A stretch of DNA of 64,000 bases from Triticum aestivum. Its lineage: Eukaryota; Streptophyta; Magnoliopsida; Poales; Poaceae. The translations under genes were made by a program, and so were the position numbers. The stretch covers positions 255,607,251-255,671,250 of the forward strand of contig NC_057804.1 of the NCBI RefSeq assembly GCF_018294505.1, written 5' to 3'. A model generated the notes under the pieces. It made no database searches, had not been told where the DNA came from, and saw only the letters and a program-made list of their open reading frames with translations. Of the stretch, positions 10,534 through 22,640 are shown one piece after another; position 1 is the stretch's first letter; every line of letters starts with the position of its first letter.

Positions 10534-13500
10534 TGTCAGGACCCCGACTCGATGCCACATCGATCTAGCCGGTAACACCTCATATCTCTTTGCGGCCTCA
10601 CGCACGGTATCCCCACGGGTGTCGCCTTACCTTTGCCCGGGACCGTTTGCGCCTTTTGGCTCACGTATATGATAGTGTCGCTAGCATCCATATGATAAGG
10701 AGCCCGGGCTGACATGACTAGTCGTAAACCCAAAGTGGCACAGACTTACAGGGACAGGCATCCATGACCCAGCTTCGAACGTGTCGGTCATCAGCAAGTG
10801 GGTCCGGGCTGTAGCACTGGGCTAGCAGGACTCCGGTAAACCGGGCTGTAGCGGGCTAACAGGACTCCGGTACTCAAAGCGTGACATTTCCCCGAAGGGA
10901 CAGACACAGGAACGAAGAAGGACACATGCCGGCCAGCCTAAGTGTTCCAGAGCAGTAGCAAGCTACCATGGCTCAGCGGTAACACTAGGAGACATTTCCC
11001 GGTAAGAGAGGCTACTAAAGATAAACAACTAGATGGTCAGATCCCACACATACCAAGCATTTCAATCATACACACAATATGCTCGATATGTGCAAATACA
11101 ACGAAGCATCACAACATGACTCTACGACACAAGTACTTTATTTAAGGCTCAGGGAGCCATACATAACATACACAAAGGTACGGGTCTCACGACCCAACAT
11201 TCAAGTCATACAGTCATACAAACCAGCAGCGGAAGTAACTTGTCTGAGTACAGACAACTAGTAAAATAAAAGAGGCTTGGAAAGCCTAGCTATACTACAT
11301 GGTCCTTCACAAGCTCAGGGTCACCACCTGGGTCTTTAGCCTACTCGTTGATGTCAACGTCTACATAGAACCCATCAGAAGGGGTTGCAGCGTCTTCTGT
11401 AAAAATGTAAATTATAGCAACATGAGTACAAAGGTACTCAGCAAGACTTACAGCAGATCCTACATACATGCATAGTATCAAGAAGGGTTGGTGGAGTTAT
11501 TGCAGCAAGCCAGCTTTGACTCTTGGCTAGACTATCCTACGATACTCCAACTTGAATTGGTTTTGCGCACACGAGTCCACTACTCACCAATTCAATACGC
11601 TACCGAGGATTCGCCTCCGTCTTCCTACGGAAGAGCCATCCTCGGCACTCACACTTATCTTGAGGCTTTTAGTAGTTTCCATTTACTTGTCTATGAACTG
11701 TATAGGCAACCAAGTAGTCCTTTACCGCGGACGCGGCTATTCGAATAGATCATGATAACCCTGCAGGGGTGTACTTCTTCATACACGCTCTCACCACTTA
11801 CCGCCGTTTACACGACATGTACTCGGCAACCTTCAAGCGGAAGCTCAACGTGGGTGTCGGCCACGACCTACCTAATCACCTAAGCCTCCAGTCCAGGTTT
11901 ATCGCCTATTCAGGTTCCATCCGCAGGGAGTCCGGCCGAGGTTTCCCATACGGCCCCGAACGATGTGAACAGGGTTCCCGAGATACCTAACGGGTATTCG
12001 GTACACCCGGCCACGTACCTACCGCATCACAGCCCACCCCTACGGTCAGCGCTGTCCACGGCCTCCAGTAGGCTACAAACACCAGAAACTACTTGCAACT
12101 CCTGGACGGAGAACTAGGGTGAATAAGAAGCCGAGAGGGTCCATTGGTTTCGGGCCCAATGCATGGTAGTAGCTGATTCTTAAATCACACATACAGATCT
12201 CAGTGCTTAAGGTCGGCTTCAATGAAACAACCCACCATGTACTCCTACATGGCCTCTCATCGATACCTTTACCAAATCGTGTTCACCACACCACTCTCAT
12301 TACCGACATAATCATTTCACTCTAGCCCATCACCCAGATGAACCAGACCTGACACGACTCTAAGCATAGCAGGCATAGCAAGGTAGGAACAACACATACA
12401 TATGGCTCAATCAACTCCTACACATGCTAGTGGGTTTCATCTAGTTACTGTGGCAATGACAGGTCATGCAGAGGAAATGGGTTCAACTACCGTAGCACAC
12501 AGCAGTTTGAAACGCGTTGTCTTAATGCAGTAAAAGAGAGCAGGAGCGAGAACATGGGATTGTATCGATATGATCAAATGGTTGGTTGCTTGCCTGATGG
12601 TTCGATGCACTGATACGGTTCTTCGTTAGGGTAATCACGGTACTCCTCGGAGGCAGAACCTGTCGCAAAGGACACCGATACACAACCATCACCAAACAAT
12701 GTGCAACAATATGATGCATGCATGAAACATGGCAATATGAGTGTGTTGGGCTAATGCAACTAAAACCAGAAGGGTTTGAACAAATTTGAATCAAAGATTC
12801 AAATTTCAAACTCAAACATGGCCTTTTAAAGTGCTTTTCCTTATTCTGCTTAAAACATCAATTTAACTTGTTTGATCATGCATGAAAATAGTACAGATGG
12901 ATAGATTGGATTTTTCTGATCATTTTTCATATATAATTTGTCCAATTTGGAGTTACAGATTAAAAGTTATGAATTTTTGAAGTTTAAATAATATTCTGGA
13001 ATTTCCTGATTTAAATTAAATCCAGAAATATATATATTGCGCCAGCATGACGTCAGCATGACGTCAGTGGTCAACTGCGGCTGGCTGGGGTCAAACCTGA
13101 CGTGTGGGGGCCACACGTCAGTGACAGGGGGGTTTAACAGGGTTAAATTAATCCTAATTAGGAATTAGTGGCGCTGGGGCCCACTGGTCAGTGTCAGGGG
13201 GGGGTAGTTAGTTTAACTAATTCGGTTAGTGCTAATCCTAATTAGCTACAGGGCTGGGCCCACCTGTCAGGGACACAGGGGGGTTCCTGCCGTGGTCAAG
13301 GTGGGTCAAACCCACCGGCGACATGACGCCGGCGAGGCCCGAGACGGCGGCGCGATGCGGAAACGCGCTACAGGGCACGGGCGAGGCCGTGCTTGGGCTC
13401 GTTGGAGAGCCCTTGCTCCCGCGCGTCGAACGGTGGTGGTGGCCGTGCCTGTGGTGGCCGGTACCGACGACGGCGAGCTCGTGAGCGGCGGCCGGAGTTC

Positions 13501-14679
13501 GGGTGCGGTCGGAATCGGCGTTGCAGGGCGTTAGGGGAGGTGTTGGTGCGTGCTACGTGCTCCTGGTGAGGTGTGGAGCACGATGGTGTGCTCGGCTTCG
13601 AGCTACAACGGCTCCAGCCACGGCGGCGACGAGGCACGGCGGCGGCGAGCTTCGGAGCTCAAGGGGGCGGCAGCTACAGGATGCTAGGGACGACGGGGCA
13701 AGGGGGAATCGGGTCAGTGGCTCACCGCGGAGCTGCAGGGATGGTTAGCGGGCTCGGGGACGTCCGGTAGCTCTCGATTCGACGGCGACGATCTCCGGTG
13801 GCCGAGGAGGGGAACGGCGACGTGGGCGGCGATGCAGGGCTTCCGGAGACCCGTGGATCGGTGGGGAGGAAGAGGGGGTCGAGGCGGAGCTCCTGAGCTC
13901 AGCGGAGGGGCGAGGGGTGGCCGGTGACGGCTGCTATGGCGAACGGCGGCGATGGTGGTGTTCGGCCGTGAGAGAGAGAGCGAGGGAGAGGAGGGAAGAA
14001 CCGAGGGAGAGTGAGAGAGAGCAGGGGAGGGGGCGTGGCGTCGTCCGGGGCATCGAGAGGAGGAGGGGAGGGCAGGCAGGCAGGCGAGCAGGTGGCGTGG
14101 CGCGGTGGCGCGCGCGCGCGCCGGCCACACTCCCCTCCCTCTGTCGAGGACGAAGACGACAGAGGAGGGAGGCGGGCTGGGCCGCCTGCTGGCTGGGCCG
14201 GCCAGCTGGCTGGGCTGCACAGGGAGGAGCCCAGGTAAGCTCCTCCTTTTATTTATTTTTCTTTTTCTAATTTCTGACATTTGTTTTGATTTAAATAATA
14301 TATTAAATCATTTATTTACCTTATGCCAATTTTTGCAGGAGCTAGATATATTATTCCAGAGCTCCTTTATAAATGGCATAATATTTGGACATATATTAAT
14401 ATATATAAATAATATATTTCCAATGCAAATATTTATGCATTAATTCCAAATGCCCAAAATAAATACCTATGAGCTCTTAAAAATATTGGTTTGATTTTTA
14501 TCTCTGTCCAATATTTTCAGAGAGCAACATGAGCATTTTCTTGGACCCTTTTGGAGAAATTTTTATTTGGATCATTTTCAAAAATGATTCTGAGGGTTTC
14601 ACAGATCCCCATTTCAAGTTTCTGATGAAAGAGTAAACATGATGCAACACTCTAATGCATGACTAGCTAGGGTGTGACA
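10534..14679 (-). repeat. 5' LTR of the chromovirus (right LTR)
   Basis: 4146-bp partner of 373-4517, so it is the promoter-bearing LTR for minus-strand transcription. A TATAAA hexamer on the minus strand near 14366-14371 lies in the AT-rich outer part and is the best core-promoter candidate I can see (low confidence). The plus strand of this LTR contains CCCAG followed by GTAAGC near 14231 and TTTTTGCAG near 14330-14338, a well-formed intron-like pair running antisense to the element; the same pair is present at about 4073 and 4177 in the left LTR. Confidence 0.95.
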
Positions 14680-14776
14680 ATAACTAGCCGATATATTCAC
14701 CAAGCCACTTGAAGAAGCAAGATTCTGCGAGTTAAGGCATGAGCTAAATATCATGGATATAAGTAACTTGGTTTGA
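14680..14776 (+). pseudogene. Copia pol C-terminus (right half)
   Basis: Continues the Copia pol interrupted at 372. The frame reads LADIFTKPLEE, then ELRHELNIMD, and ends in TGA at 14774-14776. LADIFTKPL is the conserved end of Copia RNase H. It is one nucleotide out of phase with the left half, so the gene was already broken or was damaged at insertion. Confidence 0.85.
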
Positions 14777-15961
14777 AAGTCTTGCTCATGCACACATAAT
14801 CTTGAAATATCTTGCTTAGATCTAGGCACATGTCTAGGGGGATCTAGCTCAACTCATGAGCTATCTTATCCTAGAAGTGCATAAATCAAACAAAATCTTT
14901 CACATTCGCCACTTTAGGTGGCACTTGTGCTTCAAAGATGGGTATTGGTCTTGGGCCCAAGGTTCATATCTTCACGGTGCCATACCAAGCAAACTCAAAC
15001 ATGGTGGACTCGGCCACCTCCCTCCTTTGAAGGTTGTGTCTGTTGTTCATGTGTGTGTGTGTTGTTGGCTTTCTTGTGTTTTCTCTCTATTTGTGTCTTG
15101 GTTGTGTCATCTTCTCTTCGGGTACAAGTGCTACTCATATTCCCTTCTCGTAGTGATATGTTTTCTCTCGTGGTGTATTACGAAACTTAGACCGAGTTCT
15201 TTGCGAATGCATGGTAAGAGTTGACACTCAGTCGTTCCTTCAAAAAGCACCTCTTGTCAAAATTCCTAAATACCCCATGCCCACGGGCTTGTACCGTGCA
15301 CACGGGGCCCCCGTGCCCACGGGCTCTGTACCGTGCGCACGGGGCTCACTTAGCCCATGCGCACAGGGTCTGCGGTTCCCAGCCCTGATGAGGTGGGGCA
15401 TGGGGGGCTTGGTCTCATTCCCACCAAGTCGCCCCCTCCACTCCCCAGGAAGCCTCCAGCGCCGCCGCCGTCACCTCCGCTCGCCGGAGCTCCTCCGAGC
15501 ACCGTCGGGCTCCTTGCTCCATGGAATCTCTTTAGGATGGGCTCCTGCTCCGGTTGGTCCCTTCCCCCTCCTCCTAGTTTTCCCTCCATGGATTCCTATC
15601 ATGCTCTCTTAGTCTAGGGTTTGTTGTATTTCTTAGATTAGGGTCATGTTCCTTCCTAGGTAGAATCCATGTGCCCATCTCCTAGTTTCCCTGCCACACC
15701 CACTCCTAGATCTCAATCTGGAAGTGGCTGCCACTTGGAAACCCCCATTTCCACGGGGTATTTGACCCTCGTGCGCATGGGGCTTCATGCCCACGGTCAT
15801 GTATCATGCGCAAGGGACCCTCATGCCCACGGGGTATAAACCCTCGTGTGCACGGGGTATCCAGGGGCTTTTCACTTGGTTATCTACCTATCCCTATGCC
15901 ATCTATCATGCACTTGTACTCATGTTTGTTTCCTGCGGTGTGTTGTTGGGTGTTTGTGTGT
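14777..15961 (+). other. Copia post-pol spacer with CCGTGCGCACGG-type repeats
   Basis: Non-coding or degenerate sequence between pol and the downstream ORF. It contains two clusters (about 15278-15375 and 15750-15870) of a degenerate repeat built on CCCACGGG and CCGTGCGCACGG, the latter a perfect 12-bp palindrome. One frame across the first cluster reads a repeating Pro-Thr-Gly/Ala-His-Gly pattern. A short (GT) run is at 15050-15062. There is no intact gene. Confidence 0.5.
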
Positions 15962-16918
15962 GTTTCAGACTTTGCTGACAAGAGGGTCGAGCTTCATCGC
16001 AAGCGCCCAAAGGGAGGATCAAGGGAGTTCACAGTTGCTTGTCGCCAGCTGCCTGAGGGCATTGGTCAGGGGTCTGAGTCTGGGCAGGGCCGTGTTTGTC
16101 GTGCTGCCTCCAAGAGGCATGTTGTTGAGGCCTGCAAGGATTCTAGGGAGGAGTATGACTCGCAAGATGTTGCTCACTATGTCAACCCCAATGATGATGT
16201 ATAGATAGAAGAATAGGATGATCGTGTTGATGAGGATGAAGAGGAAGAAGAGGAGTCTAGTCCTGAGCAAGCCATTCCAGGCGGATGAGATCTCCAAAAC
16301 ATGCCCCTTGCCAAGTAGACCAAGCCAGAGCTTTGGGCTGAGAGACAGAGTCATCCCTATGCAGCTGCCACTGGTTTGGGCATGGATCCCCGGTTCGAGA
16401 ACGAGTTTCAGCAAAGAGTATATCATGAGCTCCTCATGACCAAGTCAAAGAAGCTTGCACTGCACAAGCAAGTAAACACTGAGAGTCTGCGTGACAATGA
16501 TCATATCTATCCCGGTGTGTATTCAACTTTTGGGAGGTTGGGCCTCATTATGTTTGTCACGTTCAACCATCCCTACAATGAGGATCTGGTTATGTAGTTC
16601 TTTGCCACATTGTTTTTCTCAAATGACTCTGCTCGCAACCTCACTTGGATGTCTGGGACCCATCGGTGCTCTGCTCCTATGGCAAAGTGTTCTGAGATCA
16701 TTCCGTATCCATTCTTTGATGAAGAGGCTGCATCTGAGGAGTTTTGCAGGGTTTGTGAGAGTGGGCAGCGCACTAAGGATGAGATTTCTTTCGCTTACAA
16801 GTAGGAGAAGTCGTTTGTCACCAGGTCCATCAAAGACATTGTGCCTCTCTATGACACTATGTGCCATATCCTGAGGTATACACTCACTCCTAAGGCCGGT
16901 AATTCCCACAACATTTAG
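15962..16918 (+). pseudogene. Degenerate 'putative plant transposon protein'/envelope-like ORF of the Copia element
   Basis: One reading frame (the frame of 15806, 16376 and 16610) can be followed for about 320 codons but contains several in-frame stops, including TAG at 16202, 16595 and 16802. Recognisable parts are an Arg/Lys-rich start, an acidic run (DEDEEEEEE) and then DPRFENEF, FNHPYNED and LTWMSG, which match the pattern of the domain annotated in grasses as a putative plant transposon protein, found downstream of pol in SIRE/Maximus-like Copia elements (family knowledge). Several stops stand where CAG or CAA would be expected, consistent with C-to-T decay. The region is truncated near 16930 by CACTA-derived sequence. 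Confidence 0.65.
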
Positions 16919-16931
16919 AGCTCTATGTTGG

Positions 16932-16986
16932 ATGTACATGCATGACAAAAAACGCAACCTACTGTGACAAACATGTATCTTCACGG
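16932..16986 (-). mobile_element. Inverted fragment of a CACTA terminus
   Basis: The segment from TGTACATGCATGACAAAAAA to CTTCACGGA is the reverse complement of the terminal part of the CACTA end at 38230-38290 (compare TTCCGTGATGATACGTG and TTTTTTGTCATGCATG). It is immediately followed, in the opposite orientation, by the subterminal sequence that normally lies about 30 bp further in. The outermost CACTACAAAA bases are missing. Confidence 0.75.
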
Positions 16987-17339
16987 AATCAAGATAGTCA
17001 TACCTGTGCTATCGTAGAAGTGTTCCATGACATTACCAAAATTATCATCACGGAAGTGTCCACTTCCATGACGATAAATCGCGCATCACAGAAGTGCTTT
17101 CGTCAAGGGTGAACGACATGTGGCATCCACCATAATGGAACACCGTTAAGCTATCGGGTCCGGTTTTGGATCCGATAACCCGTTAACAGCACGGACCAAT
17201 GGGGATTTTCCACGTGTAAAATCATCATTGGCCGCAGGAAACACGTGTTGCCTCACTGTTGGGATAGAATTCATCCACTCATTGGACAGGAGGCGCCTAT
17301 GATAGGTCGACACGTGGCACGGCCCAACAGTGGCCCATT

Positions 17340-18310
17340 CTGGTGAAAAAGGCCGGCCCAGTACAAATTAGCAGGCCGGCCCACATAAGGCCTACTTGTG
17401 TCAGGTCCATTTAAGCCCATGGCCCATACAAGATGTGCCAATACGGCCCGTCAACGGCCCGTTAAAGATTTGACACCATTGCAGCCCATCGTCAGTTCAA
17501 GCCCGTTAACAGCCCGCTATATATTTGGGCTCAATATCGGCCCGATGAGATTTCGGCCTATTAACGGCACATTCAATGGATGGGCCAATTTTTAGGATGT
17601 ACATCTTTTGGCCTTTTAGCGACCCATTTAAATGTTGGGCTAATTTCCGGCCCGGTGTGTCTTTCAGCCTTTTGACGGCCCATAAATATGATGGGCCATT
17701 TGTAGTCGGACCTAAGTTTCGGCCTTCTAGCGGCCCATTTAAGTGTTGGGCCAATTTCCGGCCCGGTGTCACTTTCAGCCTGTTGGCAGCCCATAAATCA
17801 GTTTGGCCATTTTTAGTCGGACCTGAGTTTTGGCCTTTGAGCGACCCATTTAAGTGTTGGGACAATTCCTGGCCCTGTGTACCTTTCGGCATGTTAACCA
17901 ACCATAAATGAGTTGGGCCATTTGTAGTCGGACGTTAGTTTTGGCCTTTTAATGGCCCATGCCCTTCGTGGTCCAATACCAGCCCGGTTTCTGTTTCGGC
18001 CTTCTAAAGGCCCACAACATAGTTGGGCCATTTACAATACGACCTGACTTTTGGTCTCTTAGCGGCCCATGCCCTTTATGGTCCAGTACAAGCCCGTTGT
18101 CTTTTTCGGCCTGCTAAAGGCCTACAGTATAGTTGGGCCATATGTATCCCAAACTTAGTAACGGCCTGTTAACGGCCCCTGAAATAAATTGGGCCCACCT
18201 ATTGCCCACTTCGATGTCGGCCTGTTAACGACCCGGGAGGTAAGAGGGCCGACCATTAACTTTCGGCCTACTAACGGCCCATTAACTTAATGGGCCCACT
18301 AAAGTTCGTA
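17340..18310. repeat. GGCCCA-rich subterminal repeat array, copy 1
   Basis: About 1 kb of degenerate repeats, period about 50-60 bp, built from GGCCTGTTAACGGCCCAT and TGGGCCATTT units. Such arrays just inside the terminus are typical transposase-binding subterminal repeats of CACTA elements (family knowledge). The TGGGCC core also equals the plant site II/TCP motif. Short open frames across it are artefacts of the repeat. Confidence 0.7.
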
Positions 18311-18492
18311 CATGTCTTCAGGCCAAATTAGATAATTTGAGCCCATTACAACGAGCAATTATGCACAGGACCAAAACCGATCAAGCAAAGGTACATCATA
18401 CAGGGAATAACATTGCACATCCAGCATATATTACAGGAAATTACATCCACTGGGCAATCAAAGATTGATGCCAGTGCAAATAAATGAGCAGA

Positions 18493-21400
18493 ACCTAACC
18501 ATCTACAACGTCACAATCTGCAACCTCGGCACAGATGACGCCCATAAGCATGTGGGAAAGTTCTTGCTGCTTTGCTACACTGTCTCTGAAAACATTGATC
18601 AGTTGTTCTGTCGCACGACTCTGCACCTCTGATTCATCCACCATTTCCATCATTGCTTCAACCATTAATTGGTTCACAAACATACATTTATTCTGTTGCA
18701 TACGAGATAGAGGATACTGAACAGATTCAGATGGCGATTTTGGCAGGCTTGTATTATTGATAGTGGAGAGTGTCTCGACCACTACATCATAACATAAATT
18801 AGGACGGGAACCAAACAGATTAATGAGGAGTTATTGCCATATTACCTGGCCTAGATTTACTGGAAAGAAACAGTGGGGTTGCCTTGCTGTTTTCAGAGTT
18901 TGTCTTCTTATCTTCAGCAGCCTGTACAAAATTAACACACTAGCATTGCTATCATTGGCCAAGTCAGATAATAGGAAAGCAACATTGACACAATGAACGT
19001 TTGGGCAACTAGCCAACACCAGATTAACACAATATGGCACAGCTATCATTAGCCAGGTAAGGTAATACAAAAGAAACATTGACACAATGAATGAATGGGC
19101 AACCAGAGAAGCACTACAATTCAGAAATGTGCGTAATATCAGATAGTACATTCATGCAGCTCAGTATGCAAAACTACCACGCAGTTTTCCTTACAAAAAT
19201 CAGCATTGGCGCCTTTAACATTTTGCTACAACTAATTTTAGATCAGATAAAGGTTAGATTCATGCCGATTAACAAAATACATGCTGATGTAAATATATAG
19301 TGATATACAATAGGTACTTACATCAGCATTGGAGCACAGAGAATTCCCGCAAGATATTTTACTCGAATACGATACCAATGGAGGAAGTCTTCTATCGTTC
19401 AACCTTATTTTCTAAAAGAGAGATGGGTAAGAAACATGTAGAAAATATGATAAGAATGCTATAAAATTTCATGATGCAAGGATACGCACACGCTTCTTAG
19501 AGTGGAGTTGACATTCTTTTGCTGGACCGGAGCGGACTAGTTCTTTGGCCACTGGAATCTACTTATTATCAGTGGGAGTTGGGTTTCTCTGTGCTGGAGC
19601 AGTATCTATGAAAAATAGAGTTGGTTTATTATCTCCTGGCGTTTCGATCTTTTGCAAAGACCTAGTTTGTAACCCTTCAGATTCGGACATAGCCGTCTTC
19701 CCCTTGCATGCCTTAAATAGAAGAATGGTGATTCAGTTATAAAACATGCGACAGCAGAGATGGAATAGGTACTGAAGAATAGAAAGGCATGACATATTGA
19801 CATGTATTCCCTCCATACGGAAATAAATGGATGGATCTAGGCGTATTTCAGTTCTAGATACATCCAGTTTTATCCATTTCTGCGACATGTAATCCGGACG
19901 GAGGGAGTATGATGTAAGAGCTAGGGATACGACAGGATAACACAGTGTAAAAAACACTGAAAAACCCACTGTAGAACCAATGTATTCAAACCCACTGATA
20001 TGAGATAGTACACTCATGTAGCTCAGGGTGCAAAACTACTAGGCAGTTTTCCTTACAAAAATCAACATTGTGGCCTTTAATCTACATTTTGCTACAACTA
20101 AATTTAGATCACATAAAGGTTGGATTCATGCCGATTAACAAAATACATGCTGATGTAAAAATATAGTGATATACAACAGGTACTTACATCTACATTGGAG
20201 CACAGAGAATTCCTGCAAGAATCTTTCCTCATAAATGATACCATTGCAGAAATTCTTCTATTTGTTAAGCTTATTTTCTAAAAGAGAGATGGGTAAGAAA
20301 CATGTAGAAAATATGATCAGCATGCTATAGAATTTCATGATGCAAGGATACACACACGCTTCTTAGAATGGAGTTGACATATTTTCGCTGGACTGGAGCG
20401 GACTAGTTCTTTGGCCACTGGAATCTGCTTATTATCTGTAGGAGTTGGGTTTCTCTGTGCTAGAGTAGTATCTATAAAAACTGGAGTTGGTTTATTATCT
20501 CCTGGCGTTTGGATCTTTTGCAAAGGCCTTGTTTGTAACCCTTCAGATTCTAACATAGTCGTATTCCCCTTGCATGCCTTGTATAGAAGAATGGTACTTT
20601 AATTATAAAACATGCGACAGCAGAGAGATGGAATAGGTACTGAAGAATAGAAAGGCATGACATATTGACATGTATTCCCTCCATCGGGAAAAAAATGGAT
20701 GGGTCTAGGCTTATTTTAGTTCTAGATACATCTTTTTTTATCCATTTCGGCAACATGTAATACGGACGGAGGGAGTATGGTGTAAGAGCTAGGGATACGA
20801 CAGGACAACACAGCAAAAAAAACACTAGTTGAATGTAAAACTGTATGCTAGCGCAATACGTACAAAAATAACTAAGGCAACATACACGTGTATGATTGGT
20901 AAACTAAGATGGCATTGCAACAGAGCACTAGAACAACACTTCAATGTAAAAAAAGATGGTATGACAGACAGATGAAGTACATACTGATGAATAACAATGC
21001 ATAAGATATTCAGAAGCATGATGTCCAAATTAACCAGATGGCATTGCGATAGAGTAGAATGACAATACTTGAATTTGAAACATGTTATCATGAATGGAAT
21101 AGGTACTGAAAAACAAGAAGGCATGACATATTTACATGCATGATCAGCATGCTAAGCACATGGCATTGCAACAAAGTAGATACACTCTAGGACATTATAT
21201 GCATGTTGTACCCATATCACAGGCCAAGTTAGAGCAAGGACCTTGTGGGGTGAAGAGGATTCATCATCTTTCTGCAAGTCTTTTGAACAACTGCCTTTAC
21301 ATGTTCCATCATATTGGGTATCATTAACCTCAAGTTTATTGGCCTTTACATTGCTCCGTGAGGTTCTTGTGGGTATATCAGTGTGTGCAATTATATCTGA

Positions 21401-22640
21401 CATGCATGGAAGACAACTAGTAGTTAGATTTATGTAATGAGTGCCTGTAGGAGATGACATAAATAGTAGGACTGGGGTTAACTAGCAGCAACAGGTCTCA
21501 TAAACTAAAGGGAGAACACGGATGAAAGCTATAGAATATGTATCATTTGTACTCGAGATTAACTAGATGGCACACAAAAGTATTAAAGAACAACATAGGT
21601 AATACTAGAAGTGGTATAATACTATAATCACCAGCCTGTGGGATAGCATTGGCTGATGGATGATAACTATGGAACAGCGTTACCTAAAGAACAAGTATCT
21701 TAGCTGAAAAATGGAACAACGTTAACTCCTGAACAAGACCCGTAAGAGATCAGCATGAATATACAGTGAAATGTGATGATCTATTTCCATTCTTAGATGA
21801 ATAACAAAGCCATAAATGATGCACACAAGTAAGATGAGGGTACAACCTATCTGGCTGCCATCCATAGGAGTGAGCATCATGTGCTGACTTGTCGATGGCC
21901 CTGCAGTTGTTGTGGCTGTCCATGTCGGGAACGCGCATTTGATGTAGGGAACTGTTGAGTGGGGACTATAGCTCCCTTCTGGTGTATGCTTCCCTTGTTG
22001 GAGCAGCTGCGGTGAGTCGGAAGACGGTGCATCTAAAGATGCAGATAACGCATAATGTTAAGAACGACATATCTCTTTGATCTGAGGAGATACACTAAGA
22101 GATCAACAGCAAGGTACGAGAGTGGTCACACGTCTCTTGACTGAAGACTAAATTGGGGCCACACAATTTTATTTTATTTTGGTACTGTCCAATCTACGCC
22201 GGATGGCTTGATGGATGTCTTGTGCCTCCCGGCTGACACTGTTCGGAATCTTCCCCGAAGAGCCAGAGACCAACGGCAGAGCAGCCTACCTCCGCCATTC
22301 GTGGCCCCGGCCAAAACCCCGCTCCCCGCCCCACCGCACTGCCGTGGTTGCGCTGCCCTTGGGCCAATCCACGAAGACTCCCCATCATCCAGATCCGGCG
22401 GCAGCAGTACCTTCAACCCACGCAACTCTAAAAGATAGCCATCTAAGCGTTGCTTCCGCGGTGAACTTGCAGCCCGCACCCTTACATTAGATACCAACCA
22501 ACCGGCAGCCTAGGACCTCCACCGCCTCGAGGGGTGCTGCTTCCCATTGGGAATCGATTGGCCTAGAATAAAATTTCGGACAACTGACGCCTAAATAAAG
22601 TGATTTGAGATGAGGGTGCGACCTATCTGGTGGCATGGTG
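18493..22640 (-). CDS. Unrecognised multi-exon gene-like region, copy 1
   Basis: Several minus-strand segments have open frames bounded by plausible splice sites. The last exon ends at 18495 (C-terminus EVADCDVVDG). An exon at 18846-18921 is flanked by AG and GT. A Lys/Pro-rich exon at about 19492-19711 (EGLQTR, GDNKPT) is repeated at about 20353-20580. Further segments lie at 21152-21460 (with KDLQKDDESSSPHK) and about 21855-22035. In copy 1 the first repeated exon has an internal stop, where the other versions read Gln. I recognise no domain. It ends beside the CACTA subterminal array, so an accessory gene of a CACTA element is the simplest idea. The full exon chain and start are not resolved. 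Confidence 0.35.
19807..19907. mobile_element. Stowaway-type MITE
   Basis: About 101 bp with terminal repeats of the CCCTCCAT...GGACGGAGGGAG type flanked by TA on both sides. A sister copy sits at the same place in the next repeat unit. Confidence 0.75.
20675..20775. mobile_element. Stowaway-type MITE (sister of 19807-19907)
   Basis: Same element at the equivalent position of the second repeat unit, flanked by TA. It was duplicated with the unit rather than inserted independently. Confidence 0.75.

Larger units (their letters stand above)
373..14679 (-). mobile_element. Complete Tekay/Del-like chromovirus (Gypsy LTR retrotransposon)
   Basis: A 14.3-kb element bounded by two direct LTRs that begin TGTCAG and end GTGACA. 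On the minus strand, in transcription order, it holds: 5' LTR (10534-14679), tRNA-iMet-type primer site, leader, an extra ORF, an intact gag-pol with C-terminal chromodomain, polypurine tract and 3' LTR (373-4517). The flanking pentamers ACAAC (368-372) and ATAAC (14680-14684) match at four of five positions and are the likely target-site duplication. The target is the pol gene of an older Copia element. The chromodomain and long LTRs place it in the Tekay/Del group of chromoviruses (family knowledge). I do not assign a Triticeae family name. The element appears structurally autonomous. Confidence 0.95.
19130..20825. repeat. Tandem duplication of an exon-containing unit (about 866 bp), copy 1
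   Basis: 19130 to about 19995 and 20000 to about 20825 are direct repeats. Each holds the Lys/Pro-rich exon, its flanking intron sequence and one Stowaway-type MITE at the same place. The same pair exists in copy 2 with the same 866-bp offset, so this duplication predates the 21-kb duplication. Confidence 0.85.

Noticed and set aside
17506..17911. 131-codon and 111-codon frames with repeated GRKLAQHLNG or KCWANF units
   Set aside because: Translation of the GGCCCA subterminal repeat; repeated peptide follows the DNA repeat, with no protein family.
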